Positions 24,818 to 32,597 of a DNA stretch of 64,000 nucleotides are shown here, in pieces. The notes under the pieces were generated by a model. The model was given only the letters and a program-made list of their open reading frames with translations, did not search any database and was not told the DNA's origin. The position numbers and the translations under genes are program-made. How positions within the stretch are numbered: position 1 is the stretch's first letter; each line of letters begins with the position of its first letter. Source of the stretch: a virus; the IMG/VR virus record IMGVR_UViG_3300010885_011634, positions 27,264 through 91,263 of that record, one strand, 5' to 3'.

Positions 24818-24825
24818 TATTTATG
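24818..24825 (-). promoter_or_regulatory. Late promoter CATAAATA, 5 nt before the ATG
   Basis: CATAAATA, TTAAC, then the ATG at 24810-24812 on the minus strand; no Shine-Dalgarno sequence. Confidence 0.65.
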
Positions 24826-24894
24826 CTCAATTTTCATTAACAGTGGATAGCCATTGAACTAAGTAAACAATGTACTTACTATGCGATGTGACCT

Positions 24895-25470
24895 ATGAAA
24901 ATAGCTACTAATGCTATCCCGTTAAAATATCAAGAATCTATCTTGGCCGCAGTTACAGATAGGAAATTCCCATGGTTTCCGGTACATGAACAATACAGCA
25001 ATAATACACGTATGACTTTTAGTCATTTGATTATTAATGACGGACCTGATCAGGCGCCTGGATCTACTGCATCCGGATACTATAACCTGTTTCTTCCTAT
25101 TGTATATTCAATGGCAGATCTTATAGGAAAGCCTATAAAAAAAGTTCTTAGAATTCGAGTTGGGTTAATTTTACCTACACCGTGGTTGCCTGCAATTAAC
25201 GACACTATTATATACGAACAATCAGGTGATGATGCACATCAGGATTTTTTCTTACCACACCATACAGGATTATATTATATTAATTCAAGCGATGGAGATA
25301 CTGTCATATACAATGAAAAATCTCAAGCAGATACCTATACAGAGTTATCTAAAATTTCACCAGAGCAAGGAAAAATTTGTGTATTTGATGGAGAGCACTT
25401 TCATGCTGCTGGTACTCCTAGCTGTTCTCCTTATCGATTAGTTGCTACTTTTAATTTTACCACATTATGA
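24895..25470 (+). CDS. 2OG-Fe(II) oxygenase, 191 aa
   Basis: The iron-binding HxD is H115/D117 in DDAHQDFF, the distal His is in GEHFHAAGTP (H168 or H170), and R181 in YRLVATFNF is the likely 2-oxoglutarate ligand. The layout (short helical start, FLPIVYSMADLIGKPIKKVL, then the beta helix with YYINSSDGDTVIYNE) is the same as in the proteins at 26446 and 30246, so the three form one sub-family. It is the first gene of a plus-strand run, four bases overlapped by the next gene. The substrate is unknown. Confidence 0.8.
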   Translation: MKIATNAIPLKYQESILAAVTDRKFPWFPVHEQYSNNTRMTFSHLIINDGPDQAPGSTASGYYNLFLPIVYSMADLIGKPIKKVLRIRVGLILPTPWLPAINDTIIYEQSGDDAHQDFFLPHHTGLYYINSSDGDTVIYNEKSQADTYTELSKISPEQGKICVFDGEHFHAAGTPSCSPYRLVATFNFTTL

Positions 25471-26207
25471 GTATTTTTAATTTTTTCAAAAAACCAAAGC
25501 CCTTAAAGACTGTAGTTTGGTCAGTTGTTCCAGGTCTTGAAGAAATAGTTCCTCCCACTCCAATGAAGGATAACATCCCTAGCTGGTTCAAAAACATGCC
25601 CAAAGATATTGCTCCGCTGGCAATGCTACATCCAGGAACAGCTAAACGTTGCCCTTCGTTTGTAGACTATTTTAGTCAAGGATTTGTTGTTAAAATGTGG
25701 TGCGATCTAGCCGTTACTATTAATGAAGATAGATCGTATAACGTTTATACTCCTGAAGATTGTTTTAGATTTGAAAATCACGGCGACGAACAATTTTTAG
25801 ATTATATTCCTAATCGAAAAGAACTAAACATTAGTATGGTGCTTAAGGCGTTTTGTCCGTGGAGAGTACTTACACCGCCGGGCTATTCATTAATGCAACT
25901 ACCGTTAATTTACAACTTTAATAAAGATTTTACAGTATTTCCAGGATTAATCTGGACTGACGTTCATCATGAAATTAATCAGCAAATTGCATTTCACGGT
26001 TATGGTGATTTTTTTATTCCTAGAGGAACTCCTTTGGCTGCGTACATTCCATTCAAACGAGAAAGACATGATTTAGAAGTATCTAAGAACACTGAAGAAC
26101 TCTCGTATCGTGATAGGATTGCATACTATTGGTGGGCGGGAAAATTTAAGAACGGGTATAGAGAGCATCAAATAGAACTCAAAAAAGGAGAAAGAAATGA
26201 CAGTTGA
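25467..26207 (+). CDS. Conserved-type protein of unknown function inside the oxygenase cluster, 246 aa
   Basis: I do not recognise this with certainty. The protein has a basic N-terminus (MSIFNFFKKPKPLKTVVWSV), PMKDNIPSWFKNMPKD, then CPWRVLTPPGYSLMQLPLIY and a beta-rich section VHHEINQQIAFHGYGDFFIP with RGTPLAAYIPFKRERHD. It ends in a Lys/Glu-rich tail. The beta-rich half with a few His could be a cupin-like barrel, but no metal triad is clear. It overlaps the flanking genes (25467-25470 and 26197-26207), so it is co-translated with the 2OG enzyme and may work on the same pathway. Confidence 0.65.
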   Translation: MSIFNFFKKPKPLKTVVWSVVPGLEEIVPPTPMKDNIPSWFKNMPKDIAPLAMLHPGTAKRCPSFVDYFSQGFVVKMWCDLAVTINEDRSYNVYTPEDCFRFENHGDEQFLDYIPNRKELNISMVLKAFCPWRVLTPPGYSLMQLPLIYNFNKDFTVFPGLIWTDVHHEINQQIAFHGYGDFFIPRGTPLAAYIPFKRERHDLEVSKNTEELSYRDRIAYYWWAGKFKNGYREHQIELKKGERNDS

Positions 26208-26436
26208 TGAATTAGTAGCAGGCAAGAATTATTTTTGTGATTATTTTGTAAATGTTGATCCAGAACAAGTTCCATCATTAGCAGGACAAAATATTCCTAT
26301 GGCTAGAATGAACGGTAAAGCACAAATAATGCAACGCGATGTGGAGTCAAAACTGTGTATCATTGTCGATTTAATGTCACATCAAGAATATGTTGTGCCG
26401 TTTGAAAACATTTCACAGATTCAAGAAGTAGCATAA
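26197..26436 (+). CDS. Small protein, 79 aa, unknown
   Basis: Preceded by AAAGGAGA and overlapping the previous gene by 11 bases. The sequence is a compact alpha/beta with a central AQIMQRDVESKLCIIVDLMS and a C-terminal HQEYVVPFENISQI, resembling a small beta-barrel, but no family is recognised. Its location between two 2OG oxygenase genes suggests an accessory or regulatory role in the same pathway. Confidence 0.6.
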   Translation: MTVDELVAGKNYFCDYFVNVDPEQVPSLAGQNIPMARMNGKAQIMQRDVESKLCIIVDLMSHQEYVVPFENISQIQEVA

Positions 26437-26445
26437 TAGTTACAA

Positions 26446-27036
26446 ATGATTAACGATATTATTGTTTTAGATGATGTTATTCCTAAAGCATATCAAGATG
26501 CTATTGAAAAACGTGTAATGACGGAAAATTTCCCTTGGTGGTATCAATCTGATAGTTCATATACGGACAAAATTGATGCTAAAAGATTTCCAAGTTTTAA
26601 TCATTTGTTATCTAAAAATGGTGTTGAATATAATCAATCTACTTCATTCTTTTTACCGATTGCATATCATGCCTGTGAAAAGATCAATTTCAAAATTAAT
26701 GATTTTATCTACATTAAAAGCTGCCTACAAATGCCTATAATTATGGATACCAGCGACCGAAGTAACAATGTACATATCGATAGTCAAATTCCTCATTTAG
26801 TTGTACTTTACTACGTAACCGACAGTGATGGTGATACTATAATATATGATAGGATGTATGATAAATCAACGGAAAACTGGATAGATATTACTCGCTTAGA
26901 ACACAACAAACTACCCGTTAAGCAAACGGTAACACCTAAAAAGGGAAGAGTAGTGCTATTTGACGGGCGATATTTGCATAATAGTTCAACTCCGTTACAC
27001 GGCCCTAGATGTATCCTTAATTTTGATGTTGTATAA
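26446..27036 (+). CDS. 2OG-Fe(II) oxygenase, 196 aa
   Basis: Shows H110/D112 in NVHIDSQI, distal H178 in GRYLHNSSTP and R188 in PRCILNFDV. It is a clear paralogue of the protein at 30246-30833: both start M-x-NDIIVLD and share the DSDGDTIIY/DSQGPTTIY strand region. The two copies lie on opposite strands at either side of the cluster, so the region has been rearranged after duplication. TATAAATA, an exact T4 late octamer, overlaps its stop codon and serves the next gene. Substrate unknown. Confidence 0.8.
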   Translation: MINDIIVLDDVIPKAYQDAIEKRVMTENFPWWYQSDSSYTDKIDAKRFPSFNHLLSKNGVEYNQSTSFFLPIAYHACEKINFKINDFIYIKSCLQMPIIMDTSDRSNNVHIDSQIPHLVVLYYVTDSDGDTIIYDRMYDKSTENWIDITRLEHNKLPVKQTVTPKKGRVVLFDGRYLHNSSTPLHGPRCILNFDVV

Positions 27037-27039
27037 ATA
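27032..27039 (+). promoter_or_regulatory. Perfect T4-type late promoter TATAAATA
   Basis: TATAAATA spans the stop codon of the upstream oxygenase gene and lies 32 bases before the ATG at 27072, which has its own AAGGAG ribosome site. It is the only exact T4-consensus octamer noticed in the window. Confidence 0.7.
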
Positions 27040-27071
27040 TAGTATATTATTTGATACAAGGAGTATTAACA

Positions 27072-27242
27072 ATGTGGACTGTAGAAGGTAAAACGTTTGA
27101 TCGCTACTATAAGGCATACGAGTATGCTGCTGGGTTATCAACAGAATTACAAAGAGAAGTAGAGATTATTAAACAAGGCGAATCTAAAGGCGTTAAAATT
27201 TTTGTAGGAAGAATTGTATCAGGCTACGCTGCAGATATTTAG
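27072..27242 (+). CDS. Small protein, 56 aa, unknown
   Basis: I start it at ATG 27072 because CAAGGAG precedes it by eight bases; an earlier in-frame ATT/ATG would erase the leader. The sequence MWTVEGKTFDRYYKAYEYAA is followed by a charged helix (TELQREVEIIKQGESKGV) and KIFVGRIVSGYAADI. It looks like a compact alpha/beta miniprotein, but no family is recognised. It is the last plus-strand gene and converges with the minus-strand cluster, overlapping its stop by four bases. Confidence 0.65.
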   Translation: MWTVEGKTFDRYYKAYEYAAGLSTELQREVEIIKQGESKGVKIFVGRIVSGYAADI

Positions 27243-27883
27243 AGTCTACTAAAATCTAGCTCAGATAAATTAGGGTTAGATCCTACTTTTCCAATTATCA
27301 TAGAGTTAAAAGCTAACGATTTCCTTGGGGTAGAGAACGAATTTTTATCTACCCCATGTTTAAGATAACTAGGAAATAATAATAACGTATTTTTCCTAGG
27401 GTTAACTTTATAAAAATCCCAAGCAAAGTCATTTTCAATAGATGCGTCACGGCAAATCTCAAATTGCGTTATTTTACTTGGTCTTAAAAAAGATAACGGT
27501 TCAAACGGAGGCTCTTGCCAATAGAAGCATCCCGATATCAAACTGTTTGGATGCCGGTGGTATGTGTGTTGCTCGTTAACGTTTTTAATCGATACCCAAC
27601 TTTGTGTCAATTCTATCTTTTCAAATCGGTATGCAAGTACTTCACGAGCATAGATTTCTAAATGTGTTATAATAAAATCTCTTAGTAGCTTACACTTAGG
27701 ATTATCTAAAATATACGTATCTTCACTTACAGATCCATATGTCTGTACATTTTCGTAGGCATTATTTGATCTCAATTTAGCAGTATCTAAAAACTCAACT
27801 GCTTCCGCTACATCTTTTTGACACAATGCAAAATATAACGGTGTTGGAAATATTCCTATAACTTCGGTAAAATCTTCATTCAT
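27239..27883 (-). CDS. 2OG-Fe(II) oxygenase-like protein, 214 aa
   Basis: Matches the TIGR02466-type family of putative 2OG oxygenases: IGIFPTPLYFA at the start, WVSIKNVNEQHTYHRHPNSL (96-115) and LISGCFYW, then LLLFPSYLKHGVDKN with H176 and PRKSLAFNSM with R187. The first metal motif is H109-x-H111 rather than HxD. I chose the ATG at 27881-27883, behind TTGGGAG, two bases after the upstream stop; the longer frame would overlap that gene by 70 bases. It is the last gene of the minus-strand oxygenase run. Confidence 0.75.
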   Translation of the reverse strand: MNEDFTEVIGIFPTPLYFALCQKDVAEAVEFLDTAKLRSNNAYENVQTYGSVSEDTYILDNPKCKLLRDFIITHLEIYAREVLAYRFEKIELTQSWVSIKNVNEQHTYHRHPNSLISGCFYWQEPPFEPLSFLRPSKITQFEICRDASIENDFAWDFYKVNPRKNTLLLFPSYLKHGVDKNSFSTPRKSLAFNSMIIGKVGSNPNLSELDFSRL

Positions 27884-27884
27884 C

Positions 27885-28505
27885 TTATTCTCCCAACAGT
27901 ACGTTGCCTGCAATTGAAATACGAATATCATCAGAATTATAAAACGGATATACACAATGTCTTAACATCGCTGGAAATATTAAAAGTTTTCCTTCATAGG
28001 TGTTATCTACTATAAACTCAGTAGGTCGAGTATTCCCTAAAATATCAGAATAGGTAATTTCAAATTTTCCAGCAAATTTATAATTTGATGTATCCTTTGG
28101 TATTTTAACCCACAGGACATAACTTAAAATTCCTTCGTGTTGGTGGTTAGGAAAAAATTCATTGGCTTTTTGTAAATTGACCCAAGGATCTTGAAAGTGT
28201 AACGGTGCTTGAGTTTTTAGGTAATTCAAACTTCGTAGATACAATGACCTATCGTAATATTCTGCAACAGCATCTGCTAAAAAGTTTTTGAATTTTTCAT
28301 TATTTTCTATTAGCTTAAAGTGTGTAGGTACGCCAGTTGACGATAACCCCGTAGTATGCAATGTTGTCCAGTATTTTTCTTTATCTCGATAATTTTTTTC
28401 TATATCGATTGTTTCTAGTTTGATAGATTCAAACAGTTCAGATGGAATATCCATTAGTAATAAACTAATATTGTTTAATACTAGATCTTCTACATTATTG
28501 ATCAT
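27885..28505 (-). CDS. 2OG-Fe(II) oxygenase-like protein, 206 aa
   Basis: A long helical N-terminus (about 1-100) leads into a beta helix with FFPNHQHEGILSYVLWVKIP (118-136), containing H121 and H123, then GKLLIFPAMLRHCVYPF with distal H183, and DDIRISIAGNV with R195. The first metal motif is HxH, as in several neighbours. The ATG overlaps the upstream gene by 11 bases, which implies coupling. It probably belongs to the same pathway as the surrounding oxygenases; the substrate cannot be read. Confidence 0.75.
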   Translation of the reverse strand: MINNVEDLVLNNISLLLMDIPSELFESIKLETIDIEKNYRDKEKYWTTLHTTGLSSTGVPTHFKLIENNEKFKNFLADAVAEYYDRSLYLRSLNYLKTQAPLHFQDPWVNLQKANEFFPNHQHEGILSYVLWVKIPKDTSNYKFAGKFEITYSDILGNTRPTEFIVDNTYEGKLLIFPAMLRHCVYPFYNSDDIRISIAGNVLLGE

Positions 28506-29064
28506 AGGTATACCACCCTGTAATAATATATTTGTTACCTGAATATGGCGGATTACCTCGATGAGGATGTGTAAAGAAAGCTGGCCATAATACTAAAGTG
28601 CCAGTAGAAGGTTTAACTTTTAATTGCTGATACAGGTATTCTGTTTCTCCACCATCTTCTACATCGTTAAGATATAGGGTATAAGCTAAGACTCTAGACG
28701 AGCTAGGATTGCCTGCTGATTCACAATGCCACGTGTGATATCCCTGAGTTGGGGCGGTTCGCTGTACACACATGCCTTTTGGTGAATGCGGTGCAAGGAG
28801 TTGCAATACTTCATATTTGCTGGCGTATTTTTCATATCCAAGATGTAACGTTTGATAGAATTGTTTAACAATATCATGATGGTAATAATGCATTTGATTA
28901 TGAGGGGACCAATCATACATTACTCGGTCATCTGAATTGCGTTCAAGACCGCGCTGAGGGATTGTTAATTTTTCAGAATGCATCCTTTCAAAAATGTCAA
29001 TAACAGTTTGACAATATTCTGTATCAAATGCATTAGGATATATTTCTATCATATTAGTTGTCAT
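28495..29064 (-). CDS. 2OG-Fe(II) oxygenase (prolyl-hydroxylase type), 189 aa
   Basis: Contains GYHTWHCESAGNP (108-120) with H113-x-E115, giving a carboxylate in the usual Asp position, then DVEDGGETEYLYQQ, a strand typical of prolyl 4-hydroxylase-like enzymes. THPHRGNPPYSGNKYIITGW supplies distal H166 and K178 as the 2-oxoglutarate contact. It is related to the isolated oxygenase at 5614-6228 by the THPH and SGNKY motifs. Of the minus-strand run it looks the most canonical as a hydroxylase. It overlaps the gene downstream by 11 bases. Confidence 0.8.
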   Translation of the reverse strand: MTTNMIEIYPNAFDTEYCQTVIDIFERMHSEKLTIPQRGLERNSDDRVMYDWSPHNQMHYYHHDIVKQFYQTLHLGYEKYASKYEVLQLLAPHSPKGMCVQRTAPTQGYHTWHCESAGNPSSSRVLAYTLYLNDVEDGGETEYLYQQLKVKPSTGTLVLWPAFFTHPHRGNPPYSGNKYIITGWYTYDQ

Positions 29065-29069
29065 ATACT

Positions 29070-29651
29070 TTAATTAGCTGCTTTATCTGTAGACATAAAA
29101 TTAAATGCAATTGAAATACGTTCATCGTTTGAATCGTTTACCGTTACCGAATGTTTAAGCCAAGGTGAAAATATATACATTCTTCCTGTTTCTGGTTTAA
29201 GAATAAAATCTCCGCTAAATGCATTATCAAAATAATCAGCACCGTCATTTCTATACAATATTAAATTACTATTAGAATTCTCAGGAACCTTAACATAGTA
29301 TACCCCAGTTAAAATATTAGTATTATGACTATGCATCACATTGTAATGAGTTGATCGATTAATATTAATCCATGACGAAATTGTTCCGACACGTTTAGTA
29401 ATATTAATTTGTTTACACACTTCGTTGGCAAACTCTATTCCTGTGTTGGCAAGATTTTGCAACGCTGGATATAGCGGATCGTTAAGATTTGATGCTGTAC
29501 TATGGAAGCCGCCTTTATTTGAAGCATATAACCCTGCTTCTATTTTCTCTCTCAATAGACACTCTTGCAATACAGCAGTATTGTCAATATCAAATTCTGA
29601 AGAAAAAATAAAACTTGAAAAAATAGGTTCGCTTACAATATTAGTAAACAT
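29070..29651 (-). CDS. 2OG-Fe(II) oxygenase-like protein, 193 aa
   Basis: TIGR02466-like: ISSWININRSTHYNVMHSHN (91-110) with H107-x-H109, LTGVYYVKVPENSNSN, then RMYIFSPWLKHSVTVND with H167 and ERISIAFNFM with R178. The ATG at 29649-29651 was chosen because it starts one base after the upstream stop; an alternative start 24 codons earlier would overlap that gene extensively. It is one of five proteins here with an HxH first motif, and appears to be a duplicate of its neighbours. Confidence 0.75.
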   Translation of the reverse strand: MFTNIVSEPIFSSFIFSSEFDIDNTAVLQECLLREKIEAGLYASNKGGFHSTASNLNDPLYPALQNLANTGIEFANEVCKQINITKRVGTISSWININRSTHYNVMHSHNTNILTGVYYVKVPENSNSNLILYRNDGADYFDNAFSGDFILKPETGRMYIFSPWLKHSVTVNDSNDERISIAFNFMSTDKAAN

Positions 29652-29652
29652 A

Positions 29653-30249
29653 CTATGGCACCAACTTAATGTTAAAACTAATTGAAATTCTTTCTTTTTC
29701 TGAAATATTTGGTAACGTTCCATGTTGCAGCCACGATGGAAACAACACCAATCGATTAGTAACAGCTTTATATTTGATGTTTGACGTTAAAAATTTTGAT
29801 CTTAAACATAGCTCTGAATGATTGTATGCACTCGATGGTGCCATAAATTGAATGTCTCCACTGTTTTCGTGCGTCTGTACATAGTAGGCGCCGGAAATAT
29901 CACTATACGGGTGACAGTGATATTCTTGATACATTCCTTTTTCTGAATAGTTAATCCATGAATCATACATATTAAGATATGAATATTTAGGATTTACTTC
30001 TAATTGATTTAAGAATGTATTTACAGATGCTAATATATGATTTTTTAATATTGGGCAATGATTTTGAATTATATGATTCGATTGATTGTACTTAAATGTA
30101 GTCAGTATGTTTCCACCCCAAGGATTATTTAAGGTAGATTTTTTATATTCATCACATACTGTTTGTGTTTCGGCATCTAACGATGTCTTAAGGTCAGCAT
30201 CGTTGCAATCAACTACAAACACAGGTACTCCAAAGCACATTTCTATCAT
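29653..30249 (-). CDS. 2OG-Fe(II) oxygenase-like protein, 198 aa
   Basis: CFGVPVFVVDC at the start, DSWINYSEKGMYQEYHCHPY (96-115) with H111-x-H113, DISGAYYVQTHENSGDIQF, RLVLFPSWLQHGTLPN with H176 and ERISISFNI with R187. This gives a complete TIGR02466-like pattern. The ATG overlaps the previous TGA by four bases (ATGA at 30246-30249). It has more His than its neighbours, but no extra metal site is obvious. Likely an enzyme of the same cluster pathway. Confidence 0.78.
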   Translation of the reverse strand: MIEMCFGVPVFVVDCNDADLKTSLDAETQTVCDEYKKSTLNNPWGGNILTTFKYNQSNHIIQNHCPILKNHILASVNTFLNQLEVNPKYSYLNMYDSWINYSEKGMYQEYHCHPYSDISGAYYVQTHENSGDIQFMAPSSAYNHSELCLRSKFLTSNIKYKAVTNRLVLFPSWLQHGTLPNISEKERISISFNIKLVP

Positions 30250-30833
30250 ATTAGGTCAAAATTTATTATGCAGCGTTTATCAGTGACCGGAGACGAACTA
30301 GAATGATAGTGTGCGCCGCTAAAGAATACACATCTTCCTTTTACAGGGTCTACAGTTTTTATAGCAGTAAAATTAGTAATGCCTGCTTGTTCTACAGGAA
30401 CATTCTGCAACGTTTGTTGATATATTGTTGTTGGTCCTTGACTATCGTTTACATAGTATAGACATACCAGATGCTCCATAGGCATGTCAATATGTGGGTT
30501 ATTTGATATAGATGGCAAATACGTAGGCAGTTGAAGGAACGATCGAACCCTAAAAACGTGTTGTATATTAAAATTAATTTTATCACAGGCTGAATACACT
30601 AACGGTAATAAAAAATCTAATTTTTGAGTTATAAGCCCGTCTTCATTCTTGAACACATGAGCAAATGCAGGATACTTGCGTGTAATCCCAACCTTTTCAC
30701 CGTTGTTATCAGCATAGGTAATATCATTCTGCAGATACCACGGAATGCTTCCATCACTGAGCATGAACTGTTCAATTGCATCTTGATACTGCAATGGAAT
30801 TACATTGTCTAAAACAATTATATCGTTAACCAT
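30246..30833 (-). CDS. 2OG-Fe(II) oxygenase, 195 aa
   Basis: Has H114/D116 in NNPHIDMPMEHL, a distal His in GAHYHSSSSP (H175 or H177) and R187 in KRCIINFDL. It is the close paralogue of the protein at 26446-27036. Its ATG lies inside the first halogenase-like gene's 3' end (overlap 30826-30833), so translation of oxygenase and halogenase is coupled. This supports a joint pathway in which halogenated and hydroxylated products arise together. Confidence 0.8.
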   Translation of the reverse strand: MVNDIIVLDNVIPLQYQDAIEQFMLSDGSIPWYLQNDITYADNNGEKVGITRKYPAFAHVFKNEDGLITQKLDFLLPLVYSACDKINFNIQHVFRVRSFLQLPTYLPSISNNPHIDMPMEHLVCLYYVNDSQGPTTIYQQTLQNVPVEQAGITNFTAIKTVDPVKGRCVFFSGAHYHSSSSPVTDKRCIINFDLI

Positions 30834-32010
30834 TAAAAATTTCCAGGTGTCTCATTTTCTCGTCTAATAAATTCCAAAGAAAAATACTAACTGGCCCCAT
30901 TATAATTGCTTCATCATTTTGATTAAGATAATTTAATAGTTTACAAGCACTAATGTGTTCTTTCCATAAAGGGCTGTTGTCTAAATGATTTTGAGTTTTT
31001 TCTTTTGTAATTTTCCAAAATGGCGTGTCAAATACCGAACCTTTGTTATAAACAAAATGAATAAAGTTTTCATATTTTTGTGCTTCTTCTACTAATCTAT
31101 GATTTAACTCATCTAATGTGTGTCCCTCTACAGTAAAGAAATTTACTATTTTAACACATACAGAATCATAATAGTATCCCGACAATGCTTCAAGCGGTTC
31201 AAAAAATAATGCGCGGTTTCCGTTCTTAAAAATTCTTCCATCTAATGGTTTTTTAGAATAGTAATTTTTGAAAGAAAACTCTCTTAAGTTTAATCCGTCA
31301 ACAGTTGTGTTAAAGATTTCTGCCATTTCTTCCATAGCTTCTTCTTTAGTTGTAATAGTATCATTAAACAAATACCCCCATCCTTGCCTAGTCTGTAAAG
31401 GAATACCAAACATCCAACCATTTTTATGTGCTTGGTGATAGGTATAATTCCAATCACCGGGTTTTTCTATAGTATGTATTAGTGCATGATTAACTGGGAG
31501 ATCCTTACAAATTTCATAATCAGTATAGTCGTCTGGATACCCACGACAGTCTACAATATAATCAAAGGTGTGTGGAACGCCGTTGATTAGCATTTCAACT
31601 TTATCGGCATCTTGCTTTAGGTCTTCAATTTTTCCTTCAAGTGCCGTGAATCGTTTGCCCCATTTAGATTTTAATTTTTTAATGACCACTTCACCTAACT
31701 TAAAATTATTAAAATGCATGGCAAAAAAGGGCGGAAGTATGTGAGTATTGAACGGCTCTGGAGTCCAGTTGATATATTTTACACCGTGCTTAGTTGTGGC
31801 ATCAAGATCATCGGCATTGTCCAACATTGTAAATCCGGCACCTTTCCATAGTGCTTGTGGCAACGCAGTTGTAGTACTTTCGCCAATACCTAAAATTTTA
31901 ATATCAGGATCGTGAATAGAATATATTTCAAAGTCGTTAGGCAGATGTGCTGACAAATAACACAGAGTATGTACTCCTGCGGTTCCAACACCTATAATTG
32001 CTATTTTCAT
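30826..32010 (-). CDS. Flavin-dependent halogenase homologue, shorter form, 394 aa
   Basis: Flavin-dependent halogenases use FADH2, O2 and halide to halogenate aromatic substrates via a lysine haloamine. The protein has the FAD motif GVGTAG (7-12), GIGEST, TTKHGVKYINW with K74 in the place of the catalytic Lys, and FEPLEALSG (270-278). The hallmark WxWxIP reads WMFGIP (199-204), with Phe for the second Trp. It is about 100 residues shorter than the other three. The substitution and length leave activity uncertain. It overlaps the next oxygenase by eight bases and is 17 bases from the upstream gene. Confidence 0.8.
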   Translation of the reverse strand: MKIAIIGVGTAGVHTLCYLSAHLPNDFEIYSIHDPDIKILGIGESTTTALPQALWKGAGFTMLDNADDLDATTKHGVKYINWTPEPFNTHILPPFFAMHFNNFKLGEVVIKKLKSKWGKRFTALEGKIEDLKQDADKVEMLINGVPHTFDYIVDCRGYPDDYTDYEICKDLPVNHALIHTIEKPGDWNYTYHQAHKNGWMFGIPLQTRQGWGYLFNDTITTKEEAMEEMAEIFNTTVDGLNLREFSFKNYYSKKPLDGRIFKNGNRALFFEPLEALSGYYYDSVCVKIVNFFTVEGHTLDELNHRLVEEAQKYENFIHFVYNKGSVFDTPFWKITKEKTQNHLDNSPLWKEHISACKLLNYLNQNDEAIIMGPVSIFLWNLLDEKMRHLEIFNG

Positions 32011-32027
32011 ATAATCCTTAAGTTATC

Positions 32028-32597
32028 CTATGCTACAAATTTTGCTGCAAATGTAAATCTAAAATGTGGTGCAAGAACTGTTGATGGTCTAATCATATGC
32101 GGAATTCTTGGATCAAATATAATTAATTTTCCTGGCTTGAATTGTGACACATACTCAAAGTCCGTTCCGTCCTCGTTAAGAAAAATAGTTTCACCGCCCC
32201 ATTCAGGACTCCATTCTAAATTTAGATAGTATACAAGAGTCCAACTATTTTCAAGATTGTTATCTACGTGTGTATGAAATCTATCTGCGGGTGAGCATAG
32301 ATTAATCATAGCATGCTGCATGGTTTCATTTGATATATTAAATTTTTCTAATATTTCTGCAGGAAGTCTTCTTAAAATCTCAAGTCGATCTACATCGAAC
32401 GGTGTATACACCGATACTAACGATAAGTGTTCTTTATTTTCTAAAAGTTTGCTATCTGTACCGTCAATCTTAAACATCGATGTTATTGCAAAATTGTAAA
32501 ATTGACTGCGTGTTGCAAAGTCAAACAAGTTCTCAAATACGTATATCTTCTTGTTTGTTGCTGTTGTAAATTCTTTGGTTAAAACTTCTGAGCCCAT
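32028..32597 (-). CDS. 2OG-Fe(II) oxygenase, 189 aa
   Basis: H110-x-D112 in RFHTHVDNNLENSWT, followed by VYYLNLEWSPEWGGETIFL (a prolyl-hydroxylase-like strand), then KLIIFDPRIPHMIRPST with distal H167 and a basic 2-oxoglutarate contact in HFRFTFAAKF. The acid strand is intact, so this is a likely active oxygenase. It lies between two halogenase genes and overlaps the upstream one by 19 bases. It is a good candidate to act directly before or after a halogenation step. Confidence 0.82.
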   Translation of the reverse strand: MGSEVLTKEFTTATNKKIYVFENLFDFATRSQFYNFAITSMFKIDGTDSKLLENKEHLSLVSVYTPFDVDRLEILRRLPAEILEKFNISNETMQHAMINLCSPADRFHTHVDNNLENSWTLVYYLNLEWSPEWGGETIFLNEDGTDFEYVSQFKPGKLIIFDPRIPHMIRPSTVLAPHFRFTFAAKFVA

